From: Spirochaetaceae bacterium
GTDB lineage: Bacteria > Spirochaetota > Spirochaetia > Treponematales > Breznakiellaceae
Length of the DNA: 11,947 nt
Direction of reading: 5' to 3'
NCBI GenBank assembly: GCA_031265635.1
Contig: JAISCK010000230.1
Location: forward strand, 1-11,947
How positions within the stretch are numbered: position 1 is the first letter of the stretch; each line of letters begins with the position of its first letter. Both the position numbers and the translations under genes were made by a program. A model generated the notes under the pieces. The model did no database searches and was not told the DNA's origin. It saw only the letters and a program-made list of their open reading frames with translations. Shown here piece by piece: positions 1 to 7,260 of this stretch.

Positions 1-10
1 CGAAAAGCCG

Positions 11-16
11 TATAAA
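11..16 (+). promoter_or_regulatory. Possible -10 box (TATAAA) 6 nt before the first gene
   Basis: A TATAAA hexamer ends six bases before the ATG at 23, and no Shine-Dalgarno sequence is visible in the available 22 bases. If used, transcription would start at or very near the start codon, giving a leaderless mRNA. The -35 region lies outside the window, so only half of a promoter can be judged; an AT-rich leader of an upstream transcript is the alternative. Confidence 0.3.
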
Positions 17-22
17 ATAATC

Positions 23-979
23 ATGAACAAGAAACATTTTTCTCTGCTTCTTACAGCCGTTCTGGGAGGGCTTGTTTCCCTTTCCGCCCAGTCAAGCGTT
101 ACCATTTACGGCATACGCGGTCCTTCGGGGATAGGTATGGTGCGGCTTTTTGAACAGCCTCCCCGCATACCGGGCGTCGAGGTAAAACTTGAGGCTCTGG
201 CCCAGGCCGATCTTGTCGCCGCGAGGGTTATTTCAGGCGAAGCGAAAATCGGCATACTCCCTCCCAATGTGGCGGCGAAAATCGCCTCGTCGGGAAGGGA
301 TATCCAGGTTGCCGCGGTTCTGGGCAGGGGCATGCTCAGTCTCTTTAGCGCCGATCCTTCCATCGGGAGTTTCGCCGACCTCAGGGGGAAGACCGTTGCC
401 GTGGCGGGCGGGGGAGCCACCCCCGACTATGTGTTACGCCGTATACTCCTGTCTTACGGTATTGATCCGGCCTCTGACCTTCAACTTGATTATTCTTTGG
501 CGCCGCCCGAGATAGCCCAGTCCCTGATAGCCGGGAGAATAAGCACGGGAATCATTCCCGAACCCTTTGCCACCCTTGTACGGGCCGGAAGGCCCAGCCT
601 GCGCCAGATCGGCGATGTGCAGGAAGAATGGATACGCGCAACGGGCGGGGAAAATTATCCCATGACGGTCATCGTGGTTGACGCGGCCTGGGCCAGGGAA
701 CAGCCCGGCGTGTTCCGGGCGATTCTTAACGCCTGCCGCTCGTCTATAGAATGGACGGTGGCCCATCCCGCCGAAGCGGGCGCGCTTACGGAAAGACTCG
801 ACTGGGGGCTCCGGGCGCCGGTCGCGTCTATGGCCATACCGCAGAGCGGTTATGTGTTTATTCCGGCGAGGGAAGCCAGGGCATCCCTTGAGGCCCTGTA
901 TAAGGTTTTTCTTGAATTTTCCCCCGAATCCATAGGGGGGAGGCTTCCCGAAGATAATTTTTACTATTATCTTCCTTAA
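23..979 (+). CDS. ABC transporter periplasmic substrate-binding protein (NMT1/NitT-TauT type)
   Basis: A 318-residue secreted solute-binding protein, the ligand-capturing component of the importer encoded by the next two genes. Residues 1-22 are a signal peptide (KK, then a Leu/Val-rich core, then LSA before Gln23) without a lipobox cysteine, so a soluble periplasmic protein is expected. The mature protein has the two-lobe layout of the NMT1/ThiY/SsuA group: an N-terminal strand leading to a GPSGIGM turn, a mid-protein FADLRGKTVAV segment followed by a GGGATPDYVLRR turn and helix, then the IIPEPFATL stretch typical of this family. The substrate cannot be read from the sequence; sulfonates, nitrate-like anions and thiamine pyrimidine precursors are all possibilities in this family. 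The ATG at 23 is chosen because it gives a complete signal peptide, although no ribosome binding site is visible. The permease gene begins 24 bp downstream. Confidence 0.85.
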   Translation: MNKKHFSLLLTAVLGGLVSLSAQSSVTIYGIRGPSGIGMVRLFEQPPRIPGVEVKLEALAQADLVAARVISGEAKIGILPPNVAAKIASSGRDIQVAAVLGRGMLSLFSADPSIGSFADLRGKTVAVAGGGATPDYVLRRILLSYGIDPASDLQLDYSLAPPEIAQSLIAGRISTGIIPEPFATLVRAGRPSLRQIGDVQEEWIRATGGENYPMTVIVVDAAWAREQPGVFRAILNACRSSIEWTVAHPAEAGALTERLDWGLRAPVASMAIPQSGYVFIPAREARASLEALYKVFLEFSPESIGGRLPEDNFYYYLP

Positions 980-1003
980 AGCAATGCCGGGCCGGGCCGG
1001 AAA

Positions 1004-1762
1004 ATGAAACGCTTTTTCAGGCCCTTGTGGCTCTGGTCCTTCGCGGGGGCTGGAACGCTTGTGGTTCTGTGGGAAGTTTCTTCGCGCCTCATGGGGAGCG
1101 ATCTGATCTTCCCCGGCCCCCTGCCTGTGTTCAGCCGTTTTCTCACCCTGGTACAGAGCCGGGTGTTTCTTGAATCCGCGGCAAGGTCTTTTTTGCGGGT
1201 ATGCCTCGGGCTCTGTATTTCCGCCCCCCTGGGCATTGCCGCGGGCCTTGCCGCCGGTCTTGAAAAAAGGGCCGGCGCTTTTCTTGAGCCGTTTTTCAAA
1301 CTTATATCGGCCACGCCGGTCATGGCGGTGATACTGATAGTTTTTTTAATTTTTAACGCCGAGCGGACCCCGGTGTTCACCGTTTTTCTCATGGCGTTTC
1401 CCGTATTGAGCGCCAATACCGTGCAGGGCGTGCGCTCCGTTGACCCCGGCCTCAGGGAAATGGCCAGGGCCTACGGGTTTTCGGGACGGGAAAAACTTGT
1501 CAGGCTCTACCTGCCTTCGATAGTTCCTTTTATAGCCGGCGGCTTAAAGAGCGCCCTGTCCCTTTCCTGGAAGGTAGTGGTGGCCGCCGAGGTCCTGGTG
1601 CAGCCCTTCCGCGCCCTGGGGACAGGCATGCAGAGGGCCAAGGCACAGCTTGAGACCCCGGAACTTTTTGCCTGGACCGCCGCCACAGTCCTTGCCGCGG
1701 GGCTTTCCGAACTGTTTTTTACCCTGCTTATAAAGCGGTGGAAAAAGGGCGGCCCCCCGTGA
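1004..1762 (+). CDS. ABC transporter permease (BPD/NitT-TauT type)
   Basis: A 252-residue inner-membrane permease of the binding-protein-dependent transport family, presumed to work as a dimer with the ATPase encoded next. About six hydrophobic segments are visible, beginning at residues 10-23 and 65-85, then 105-118 and 122-136, with the last at 223-243. The cytoplasmic EAA loop that docks on the ATPase is at residues 152-171, beginning EMARAYGFSG and ending LYLPS, with the conserved Gly158. The size matches the SsuC/TauC/ThiX group (about 250 residues). The start is the ATG at 1004; a nearby ATG at 984 is out of frame. The ribosome binding site is weak. Its TGA stop overlaps the preferred GTG start of the ATPase gene (GTGA, 1759-1762), a common sign of translational coupling. 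Confidence 0.88.
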   Translation: MKRFFRPLWLWSFAGAGTLVVLWEVSSRLMGSDLIFPGPLPVFSRFLTLVQSRVFLESAARSFLRVCLGLCISAPLGIAAGLAAGLEKRAGAFLEPFFKLISATPVMAVILIVFLIFNAERTPVFTVFLMAFPVLSANTVQGVRSVDPGLREMARAYGFSGREKLVRLYLPSIVPFIAGGLKSALSLSWKVVVAAEVLVQPFRALGTGMQRAKAQLETPELFAWTAATVLAAGLSELFFTLLIKRWKKGGPP

Positions 1763-2484
1763 AACTCAGTATAGAAAACCTTTCTTTTTCTTACGGAGCT
1801 TCCCCCGTGTTCAGCGGCTTTTCCCTGTCCGCGACAGGCCGAGGCCCCCTTGCCATACTCGGCCCCTCGGGCTGCGGCAAAACGACGCTGCTTAAACTGA
1901 TTTGCGGGCTCCTGGCCGGGGAGGGCGTGATACGCGGGGGCGCGGCGGAGGGCGGGGACGCGGCGTCCGATGGAAAAGTCTCCTTTGTCTTTCAGGAACC
2001 AAGACTCCTCCCCTGGTATACGGTTCTTGAGAACATTGCCCTTCCCCTGCGCCGCGTTTTCAAAAAGGACGCCGAAGAGAGGGCCGCCGCGTTTCTTGAG
2101 GCGGTAAAGCTCAAGGGCAGGGAACGCTCCTATCCCCTTGAGCTTTCGGGGGGCGAGAGGCAGCGGGTTTCCCTGGCCAGGGCCTTTGCCTATCCCGGTT
2201 CTCTTGTCCTCATGGACGAACCTTTTCAATCTGTGGATATACCGCTCAGGATAGAACTCATGGCGCTTACCAAAAAGCTCCTTGAAAACGAGGGGCGCGC
2301 GGTCATACTGGTAACTCACGATCCCCGCGAAGCCCTCTGTCTGGGAGAACGGGTCATTGTCCTGGGCGGAAAACCCTGCCGCGTTGTTTTTGACCGGGAG
2401 ACAGGCGGCGGCTCCTATGTGCCGGAAAACGATACCGCCCTGCGTCTGGAAAAGGAACTGGTAAACGCCCTGGAAACTGTTTAA
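1759..2484 (+). CDS. ABC transporter ATP-binding protein (NitT/TauT/ThiZ type)
   Basis: The nucleotide-binding subunit that powers the importer. With the GTG at 1759 as start it has 241 residues: Walker A GPSGCGKTT at 35-43, Q-loop Gln79 in VFQEPRLLPW (typical of the nitrate/sulfonate/taurine class), signature LSGGERQR at 129-136, Walker B LVLMDEP with Asp153 and Glu154, and switch His187 in VTHDPREA. Every catalytic motif is present, so it should be functional. An in-frame GTG at 1738 would add seven residues (248 in all), but the GTGA overlap with the permease stop and the usual protein beginning (K-L-S-I-E-N-L) favour 1759. It is the last gene of a three-gene operon; its stop is 10 bp from the stop of the convergent bioN, with no hairpin terminator between them. 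Confidence 0.88.
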   Translation: MKLSIENLSFSYGASPVFSGFSLSATGRGPLAILGPSGCGKTTLLKLICGLLAGEGVIRGGAAEGGDAASDGKVSFVFQEPRLLPWYTVLENIALPLRRVFKKDAEERAAAFLEAVKLKGRERSYPLELSGGERQRVSLARAFAYPGSLVLMDEPFQSVDIPLRIELMALTKKLLENEGRAVILVTHDPREALCLGERVIVLGGKPCRVVFDRETGGGSYVPENDTALRLEKELVNALETV

Positions 2485-2494
2485 TAGTAATGTT

Positions 2495-3154
2495 TTAGAA
2501 ACCCCTTGCCTCAAGGGCCTTTTCCGTTTCCGCCGCCGCGTCGAGCATGGCTTCGGTTCCCGGCGGAATGAGACGTTTGAGTTTTTCTATGCCGCCCCTG
2601 CCGCCCCTTGCCGTGTAGGCCGTTTCCATTTGGTTCCACAGGCTGAAAAAACGGGGAATGAAGCCCAGCATGAGGGATATGGCCAGGCTGAGAAAGGGAT
2701 ACGCGGGTTTTGTTTCCTTAACGCGGAACAGGCGGGAAAAAAAAGACCGTATAAAAAGTTCGGCGCGGGAAAGGGACGCAAGTATCCCGCTTAGGGAGCT
2801 TACCGAAAAAAACAGGGAGGCCGAGGCAAAGCAGAAGAGCAGCGAGAGGGCAAAGCGCAGTCCTTCAATAAAACCCTCCGCTGAAAAATACGGCGCCGAA
2901 ACGTTCAGCGACCGGAGGGCCAGAACAAGGAGGGCGCTTATGAACAGCATCCGGGACCCCCGTAAAAGTTCCGCTATGCCCACTCCGGCAATGGCGGCGA
3001 GGGCCAGTATGAGGGGTATGCCGGGGATGAGCGCCGCGAAACCCAAGATAAAGACAGCGCTTGAAATCGCCAGAAGGAAAACCAGTTTGACGCCGGGGGA
3101 AAGCGCGTGAAGGGGCGAGGTCCTGTTTTTGTAGGAGAAGGGGCTCAGTTCCAT
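2495..3154 (-). CDS. bioN: ECF transporter T component, probably biotin-specific (BioN/EcfT, CbiQ family)
   Basis: A 219-residue integral membrane protein that couples the ATPase to the substrate-binding S component in energy-coupling-factor importers. Family hallmarks are the N-terminal SPLHALSPGVKL stretch at residues 13-24, several hydrophobic segments between 24 and 172, and the two C-terminal Ala-Arg-Gly motifs (182-184 in TARGG, 216-218 in EARGF) that contact the ATPases. The protein ends one residue after the second motif, short but similar to BioN proteins of about 200 residues. The ATG at 3154 is preferred because AAAGGA lies seven bases upstream; an upstream in-frame start (3205) has no such support. 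The start overlaps the end of bioM by 10 bp. The assignment to biotin rests on bioY in the same operon; a shared EcfT serving several S components is possible. Confidence 0.88.
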   Translation of the reverse strand: MELSPFSYKNRTSPLHALSPGVKLVFLLAISSAVFILGFAALIPGIPLILALAAIAGVGIAELLRGSRMLFISALLVLALRSLNVSAPYFSAEGFIEGLRFALSLLFCFASASLFFSVSSLSGILASLSRAELFIRSFFSRLFRVKETKPAYPFLSLAISLMLGFIPRFFSLWNQMETAYTARGGRGGIEKLKRLIPPGTEAMLDAAAETEKALEARGF

Positions 3155-3948
3155 GTGCAGTCCTTTACCCCGGAGCAGCTTTGCCGGGGGTCCCTGATAC
3201 CCCACGAACTTTCGAGCCGGTCCAGCACAGCTTCGGGTTTTCCCTGGCAGACCAGGGCGCCCCGGTTCAATATTACAAGACGCCCGGCAAGGGCCAGGAC
3301 CTTTTCAAGCTCGTGGGTGAGGATGAGCACGGTGCGCCCCTTTTCTTTGAGGTCCCTGATAACGCGAAGCGTCTGGACCACGCCGGGAAAATCAAGATTG
3401 GCAAAGGGTTCGTCAAGAATAACAATGCCCGCGTCCATGGCAAGAATGCCCGCCACGGCAAGGCGCCGTTTCTCGCCGCCTGAGAGACTCCGGGGAGCGG
3501 CGCCGGCCTTTTCCCGGAGCCCCGAGGCGTCAAGGGCCGCCTCTACCCTGCGGTCCTGTTCCGCTTTGTCAAGGCCCAGGTTTATCGGACCGATGGCAAT
3601 ATCCTCCCTGACGGTTTCGCCGAGAAACTGGGCGTCGGGATTCTGGAACACAAGCCCGGCGAGTATTCCTTCTTTCATGAGCGATGTAAAATTCCGTTTA
3701 TCCCTTTTGAGGAGTTTTCCCCGTATGCGGACTTCCCCGCCGCTCGCCTTCATAAGGCCCGAAAGTATCTGCATCAGCACGGTTTTGCCAGAGCCGTTTG
3801 CGCCTGCTATGAGTACACATTCACCCTGTTCAATGGTAAGATCAATGCCCCTGAGGGCCTCATTTCCGTCGGGGAATACCTTGCGTATGCCTTTAAGGGA
3901 GATAAAGGGAACAGCCCCGCCGGGCTTTTGGGACAGCTCCTTATTCAT
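3145..3948 (-). CDS. bioM: ECF transporter ATP-binding protein, probably biotin-specific (BioM/EcfA, CbiO family)
   Basis: A 267-residue ATPase of the cobalt/ECF family, energising biotin uptake with BioN and BioY. Motifs in order: Walker A GANGSGKT at 49-56, Q-loop Gln102 in VFQNPDAQFLGETV (the QNPD-x-Q form typical of CbiO/EcfA proteins), signature LSGGEKRR at 155-162, Walker B VILDEP with Asp179 and Glu180, and switch His212 in LTHELEKV. Only one ATPase gene is present in the operon, as in BioMNY systems and unlike the paired EcfA1/EcfA2 of group II transporters, so a homodimer is likely. ATG 3948 lies eight bases inside the end of bioY and is preceded by TAAGG about four bases upstream. 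The tail after residue 250, with cysteines at 258 and 264, is not conserved in the family as I know it. Confidence 0.9.
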   Translation of the reverse strand: MNKELSQKPGGAVPFISLKGIRKVFPDGNEALRGIDLTIEQGECVLIAGANGSGKTVLMQILSGLMKASGGEVRIRGKLLKRDKRNFTSLMKEGILAGLVFQNPDAQFLGETVREDIAIGPINLGLDKAEQDRRVEAALDASGLREKAGAAPRSLSGGEKRRLAVAGILAMDAGIVILDEPFANLDFPGVVQTLRVIRDLKEKGRTVLILTHELEKVLALAGRLVILNRGALVCQGKPEAVLDRLESSWGIRDPRQSCSGVKDCTWN

Positions 3949-4558
3949 AAAGCCTTAGGGCGGCCGCGCGCCTGAGCCTCGGCGCGCAAAGCGCGGCCAG
4001 GACAACCTTGGCAATATCTCCGGGAATAAAGGGGAAAAAACCGGCTGTAAGGGCGGGAATCCAGCCCCTGCCCAGCACGCTTTTAAGCCTGAGGAGGCCG
4101 GGGATGTATATGACGAGTAAGCCGGCGGCGGCGGCAACGGCGATACGGTTTTTTTCTTTTCCTTTTATAAGGGCCGAGCCGGGGCTTCCGGCCAGAAGTC
4201 CCGCGAGAAAAGCGCCGGGAAGGTAGCCCAGGAGAAAGCCCCCGGACGGCCTGGCGAAAACGGCAAGCCCTCCCGCCGCGCCTGAAAAGACCGGAACGCC
4301 CAGCGCGCCGGCAAGGAGAAACAGGGCGACGCTGAAAGCGCCCCAGAGCGGGCCGAGGACAAGGCCGGCCAGCACGGCGAAAAAATTCTGCATTACGACG
4401 GGAACAGGGGAAAAGGGCAGGGGTATGGAGATAAAGGCCCCCGCCGAAGCAAGGGCGGCAAAGAGGGCGCCGTATACAAGGAAAAGTTTTCCGCCGCCCG
4501 CCGCCCTGTCCCGCGCGTCTTCGCCCGAAAGGCCCCCGTGTTGTTTCTTCAATAACAT
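3941..4558 (-). CDS. bioY: Biotin ECF transporter substrate-specificity component BioY
   Basis: A 205-residue, very hydrophobic membrane protein that captures biotin. BioY features visible are the P-V-P-V-V-M-Q motif at 51-57, the glycine-rich conserved block LGVPVFSGAAGG at 86-97 followed by PSGGFLLGYLPGA at 104-116, and the C-terminal IPGDIAKVVLAA at 178-189. About six hydrophobic segments fit the S-component fold. The first 23 residues are polar and charged and precede the first helix. No clear Shine-Dalgarno sequence precedes ATG 4558; a start further in is possible, but none is better supported. It is the first gene of bioY-bioM-bioN and is divergent from the sensor kinase gene. No biotin synthesis gene is present in the window, which fits salvage from the environment or host. 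Confidence 0.9.
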   Translation of the reverse strand: MLLKKQHGGLSGEDARDRAAGGGKLFLVYGALFAALASAGAFISIPLPFSPVPVVMQNFFAVLAGLVLGPLWGAFSVALFLLAGALGVPVFSGAAGGLAVFARPSGGFLLGYLPGAFLAGLLAGSPGSALIKGKEKNRIAVAAAAGLLVIYIPGLLRLKSVLGRGWIPALTAGFFPFIPGDIAKVVLAALCAPRLRRAAALRLYE

Positions 4559-4566
4559 ATCAGCAC

Positions 4567-4596
4567 ATGCTTAACGCGAAAGGGAAGCGTTGTCAA
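4567..4596 (-). promoter_or_regulatory. Candidate promoter for bioY
   Basis: On the minus strand a perfect TTGACA (4596-4591) is followed after 18 bases by AAGCAT (4572-4567), a weak match to TATAAT that keeps the important second A and final T. Transcription from it would begin only a few bases before ATG 4558, consistent with the absence of a ribosome binding site. The -35 uses almost the same bases as the -35 of the opposite promoter, so the two directions may compete. The -10 match is poor, hence low confidence. Confidence 0.3.
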
Positions 4597-4617
4597 GGGG
4601 AAATTTCAAACTATAAT
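4590..4617 (+). promoter_or_regulatory. Sigma70-type promoter for the hybrid histidine kinase
   Basis: TTGTCA (4590-4595, five of six to consensus) and a perfect TATAAT (4612-4617) are separated by 16 bases. The expected start of transcription is near 4624, leaving a leader of about 40 bases before the ribosome binding site at 4653-4659. The -10 sits in the loop of an inverted repeat, so a protein bound there would be expected to block it. A second hexamer TATACT at 4639-4644 has no matching -35. Confidence 0.6.
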
Positions 4618-4628
4618 ATTTTGAAATT
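4602..4628. promoter_or_regulatory. Perfect 9-9-9 inverted repeat, probable operator
   Basis: AATTTCAAA (4602-4610) and its exact reverse complement TTTGAAATT (4620-4628) flank a nine-base spacer containing the TATAAT of the kinase promoter. Each arm is itself nearly palindromic (TTTCAAA), as in sites for two dimers. Neither arm resembles the usual BirA biotin operator (TTGTAAACC and its complement). It lies between divergent bioY and the kinase gene and could control the kinase alone or both. Confidence 0.5.
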
Positions 4629-4665
4629 GTCTTAACTTTATACTAGAATGGTAGAGGAGAGTGTG

Positions 4666-7185
4666 GTGAGTCAGGCCCCCGGAGTAAGGACCGCGAACAG
4701 GTTCAGGAACAGTGTTGGTTTTTTTCTTGGTATCATTGTCTGCGCGGTTTTTTTGATCATGGCCGCGTCTGTGGCTGTGGTGAGCTTTCTTATGTACCGC
4801 GCCGGGTACCATGATTACAGTAACCGGCTGTGCCTGAGCGCCAATGCCCAGGCGGCGTACTATATTGACGGCGACGAAGTAGAACATTTTTTGCGGACGC
4901 AGGAACCTGATGAAGATTACAGGGTCTTTGCCGAAAAACTTGACGGGCTTAAAACGGCCATCAGCGCGACATCGTTTTATATCATGGCACAGTCCCCGTT
5001 TCCCGGACAGCTTGTGTATATTTACGACAGCCCGTCCGGGGCGGACAGCGGAAGGGAACACTCCCTGGGAAGGCTTGAGCCGGAGGCGAATTTTCCCAAC
5101 ACCGGCACGGTCCTTTCGGGCAGGGGCTTTGAGCGGGCGGAGTACTATAAGGGCGATCCCTACGGAGAACTTTATTACGCCTATGCCCCCATACGGAATT
5201 CCCGGGGAACGGTTGTGGCCTTTGTGGGGACCGACATTGATCTTGGCCTCATGAATTCCCGGCTGAACCGCTACGCCCTGGTTCTCTTTCTCATCGTGAT
5301 ATTCAGCTTCGCGGTTTTTATCGCGGTTTTTGTCCCGCTGGTCAAATATACCCTCGCTTCACCCCTGCTGCTGCTCATGAAAGGCATGGACGCCCTTGCC
5401 AGGGGCGAGACAGGATTCAGCGCCCCCGAAGCGGGTTTTGGGAAGAACAGCGAACCGGCGCGGCTGGCGGGAACCATGCAGACTGTCGCCGAGAGCATAT
5501 CCGGCCTTATCGGGGATATTGAATACATAATGGAATCGGTGCGTTCCGGCTATCTGGGAAGGCGCGCCGACGGGCAAAACTACCAGGGCGAGTACTACCA
5601 TATTATCGCCGCGGTCAACCGCACCCTTGACGTGGTATGCAGCCACTTTGACGCTGTTTCAGGCGGCATCGCGTTTTTCGGGCTGAATAAAAAGATACGC
5701 TACGGCAACCTCGGCATGAAAGAATTCCTTGCCCTCCACAACTTTGACCCTTTGTCGGATGATTTTTTCCCCTCGCTTCTGGGCGGCGAAGCGGCCCTGC
5801 TTGACAGAAAAATTTCCGATTTTCTTCTGGGGAACGAGGCCGGGATACTTTTACGGGAACTGAGTTTTGAGGACGGCCGGGGACAGACACGGCACTATAC
5901 CATAAGCCTCCTCTGGGTAGACCTTAACCGTGAAACCGGGCGGGACACGGACCAGGCGTCGATAATGATGCTCATAAACGATACCACCGGCCTTGTCAAC
6001 GCGAAAGAGGACGCCGAACTCGCCAGCCGCGCCAAGGGGGAGTTTCTTTCCCGCATGAGCCACGAAATCAGGACGCCCCTTAACGCCATCATAGGCATGT
6101 CCCAGATAGCCAAAAATTCCCGCAGCCTTGACAAAGTACAGAGCTGCCTCAGGCAGATAGAAAGTTCCTCCCAGCACCTTCTGGGCATTGTCAATGACAT
6201 ACTTGATTTTTCAAAAATTGAAGCCGGAAAACTGACCCTGGAAAAAAAGCTCTTTTCCCTTTCGGAAGACCTTGATTTTGTGCTTGCCATGGTACGTTCC
6301 AGGGGCAGCGAAAAAAAACTGTCCATAGCATTGCGTCTTGAGAATATACGCAATGACGGAATCATTACCGACGCCCTCCGCCTTAACCAGGTGCTGCTCA
6401 ATCTTTTGTCCAATGCCCTTAAATTCAGTCCCGAGGGAAAGGCCATTGAAGTCGGCGTCAGGGAACTGGACAGAAACGGGGACGAGAGCGTCTATCAGTT
6501 CGATGTAAAGGACGAGGGCATAGGTATATCCGGCGGGGAGATGGGAAAACTTTTTAATCCCTTTGAGCAGGCCAATGTTTCGGTTACCAGAAAATACGGC
6601 GGAACGGGCCTTGGGCTTTCAATATCGAAAAACATCGTGGAAATGATGGGCGGCAGACTATGGGTAGAAAGCGAAGAGGGCAGGGGCAGCGTGTTTTCTT
6701 TTACCGTAAAGGTACAATCACAGCCCGGCGCCGAAGCCGGGTCGGGGCGGGCGGCGCTGACAAGCCGTCCCGACCGGAAATACGATTTTCACGGCAGGCG
6801 CATACTCATAGTCGATGACGTGGAAATCAACAGGGACATTCTCGCCGGGCTTCTTGGCGATACGGGCATAGAAATGGAATGCGCGGAAAACGGCCGCGAA
6901 GCCCTGGACAAGTACCGCTCGCAAAGCGCGGGGTATTACAACCTGATACTCATGGACATGCAGATGCCGGTTATGGACGGCTGCGAAGCCACCCGTGAAA
7001 TACGCGAATTTGAAAAGACCCGGCCCGGCGCGGCCCGCGCGGATCAAGTCCCTGTCATCGCCATGACGGCGAATGTGCTTAAAGAAGACATACAGCGGGC
7101 CCTTGATTCGGGCATGAACGGCCATTTGGGAAAACCCGTTGATGTCGGGGCCCTCCTTGACCTGCTGGAAAGCCGCCTCGGTTAG
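4666..7185 (+). CDS. Membrane-bound hybrid sensor histidine kinase with receiver domain
   Basis: A roughly 839-residue hybrid kinase that senses an extracytoplasmic signal, autophosphorylates on histidine and passes phosphate to its own receiver. Order: TM helix 18-43; extracytoplasmic Cache-like sensor about 45-198, ending in the GTDIDLGLM strand; TM helix 204-227; HAMP region 228-281 and a second HAMP-like segment 282-328; PAS-like region about 332-445; HisKA with phosphoacceptor His466 in SHEIRTPLNAIIG; HATPase with N box NLLSNALKF, then DEGIGIS and YGGTGLGLSI; C-terminal receiver with Asp717/718, phosphoacceptor Asp764 in LILMDMQMPVMDG and Lys823. All key residues are intact. GTG 4666 is preferred because AGAGGAG (4653-4659) ends six bases before it; ATG 4648 in the same frame has no ribosome binding site and would add six residues. 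There is no Hpt protein or separate response regulator nearby, so the output partner and the ligand are unknown. Confidence 0.88.
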   Translation: MSQAPGVRTANRFRNSVGFFLGIIVCAVFLIMAASVAVVSFLMYRAGYHDYSNRLCLSANAQAAYYIDGDEVEHFLRTQEPDEDYRVFAEKLDGLKTAISATSFYIMAQSPFPGQLVYIYDSPSGADSGREHSLGRLEPEANFPNTGTVLSGRGFERAEYYKGDPYGELYYAYAPIRNSRGTVVAFVGTDIDLGLMNSRLNRYALVLFLIVIFSFAVFIAVFVPLVKYTLASPLLLLMKGMDALARGETGFSAPEAGFGKNSEPARLAGTMQTVAESISGLIGDIEYIMESVRSGYLGRRADGQNYQGEYYHIIAAVNRTLDVVCSHFDAVSGGIAFFGLNKKIRYGNLGMKEFLALHNFDPLSDDFFPSLLGGEAALLDRKISDFLLGNEAGILLRELSFEDGRGQTRHYTISLLWVDLNRETGRDTDQASIMMLINDTTGLVNAKEDAELASRAKGEFLSRMSHEIRTPLNAIIGMSQIAKNSRSLDKVQSCLRQIESSSQHLLGIVNDILDFSKIEAGKLTLEKKLFSLSEDLDFVLAMVRSRGSEKKLSIALRLENIRNDGIITDALRLNQVLLNLLSNALKFSPEGKAIEVGVRELDRNGDESVYQFDVKDEGIGISGGEMGKLFNPFEQANVSVTRKYGGTGLGLSISKNIVEMMGGRLWVESEEGRGSVFSFTVKVQSQPGAEAGSGRAALTSRPDRKYDFHGRRILIVDDVEINRDILAGLLGDTGIEMECAENGREALDKYRSQSAGYYNLILMDMQMPVMDGCEATREIREFEKTRPGAARADQVPVIAMTANVLKEDIQRALDSGMNGHLGKPVDVGALLDLLESRLG

Positions 7186-7202
7186 TGGCGCTAAAATACC
7201 CA

Positions 7203-7230
7203 TTGACCAATAAAAAAGATAACATATACT
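7203..7230 (+). promoter_or_regulatory. Promoter of the decayed toxin-antitoxin cassette
   Basis: TTGACC (7203-7208) and TATACT (7225-7230) are separated by 16 bases, each five of six to the sigma70 consensus. It sits just before the antitoxin remnant and its good ribosome binding site AGGAG (7250-7254). The promoter appears intact although both genes behind it are broken. The TATACTATA stretch around the -10 is a plausible autoregulatory site for Phd/YefM, but that is inference. Confidence 0.5.
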
Positions 7231-7260
7231 ATAAACAATTACTGGAAACAGGAGAAAATG

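Noticed and set aside
1507..2514. Long minus-strand open frame of 335 codons
   Set aside because: It is antisense to the permease and ATPase genes, which carry complete family motifs; long antisense frames are common in GC-rich DNA.
3107..3958. Plus-strand open frame of 283 codons over bioM
   Set aside because: It is the shadow of bioM; its translation has no recognisable motif and is Ser/Arg/Pro-rich.
7160..7200. Possible terminator hairpin at the end of the kinase gene (CGCC/GGCG)
   Set aside because: Only a four-base stem is possible, with a nine-base loop and no T tract after it.
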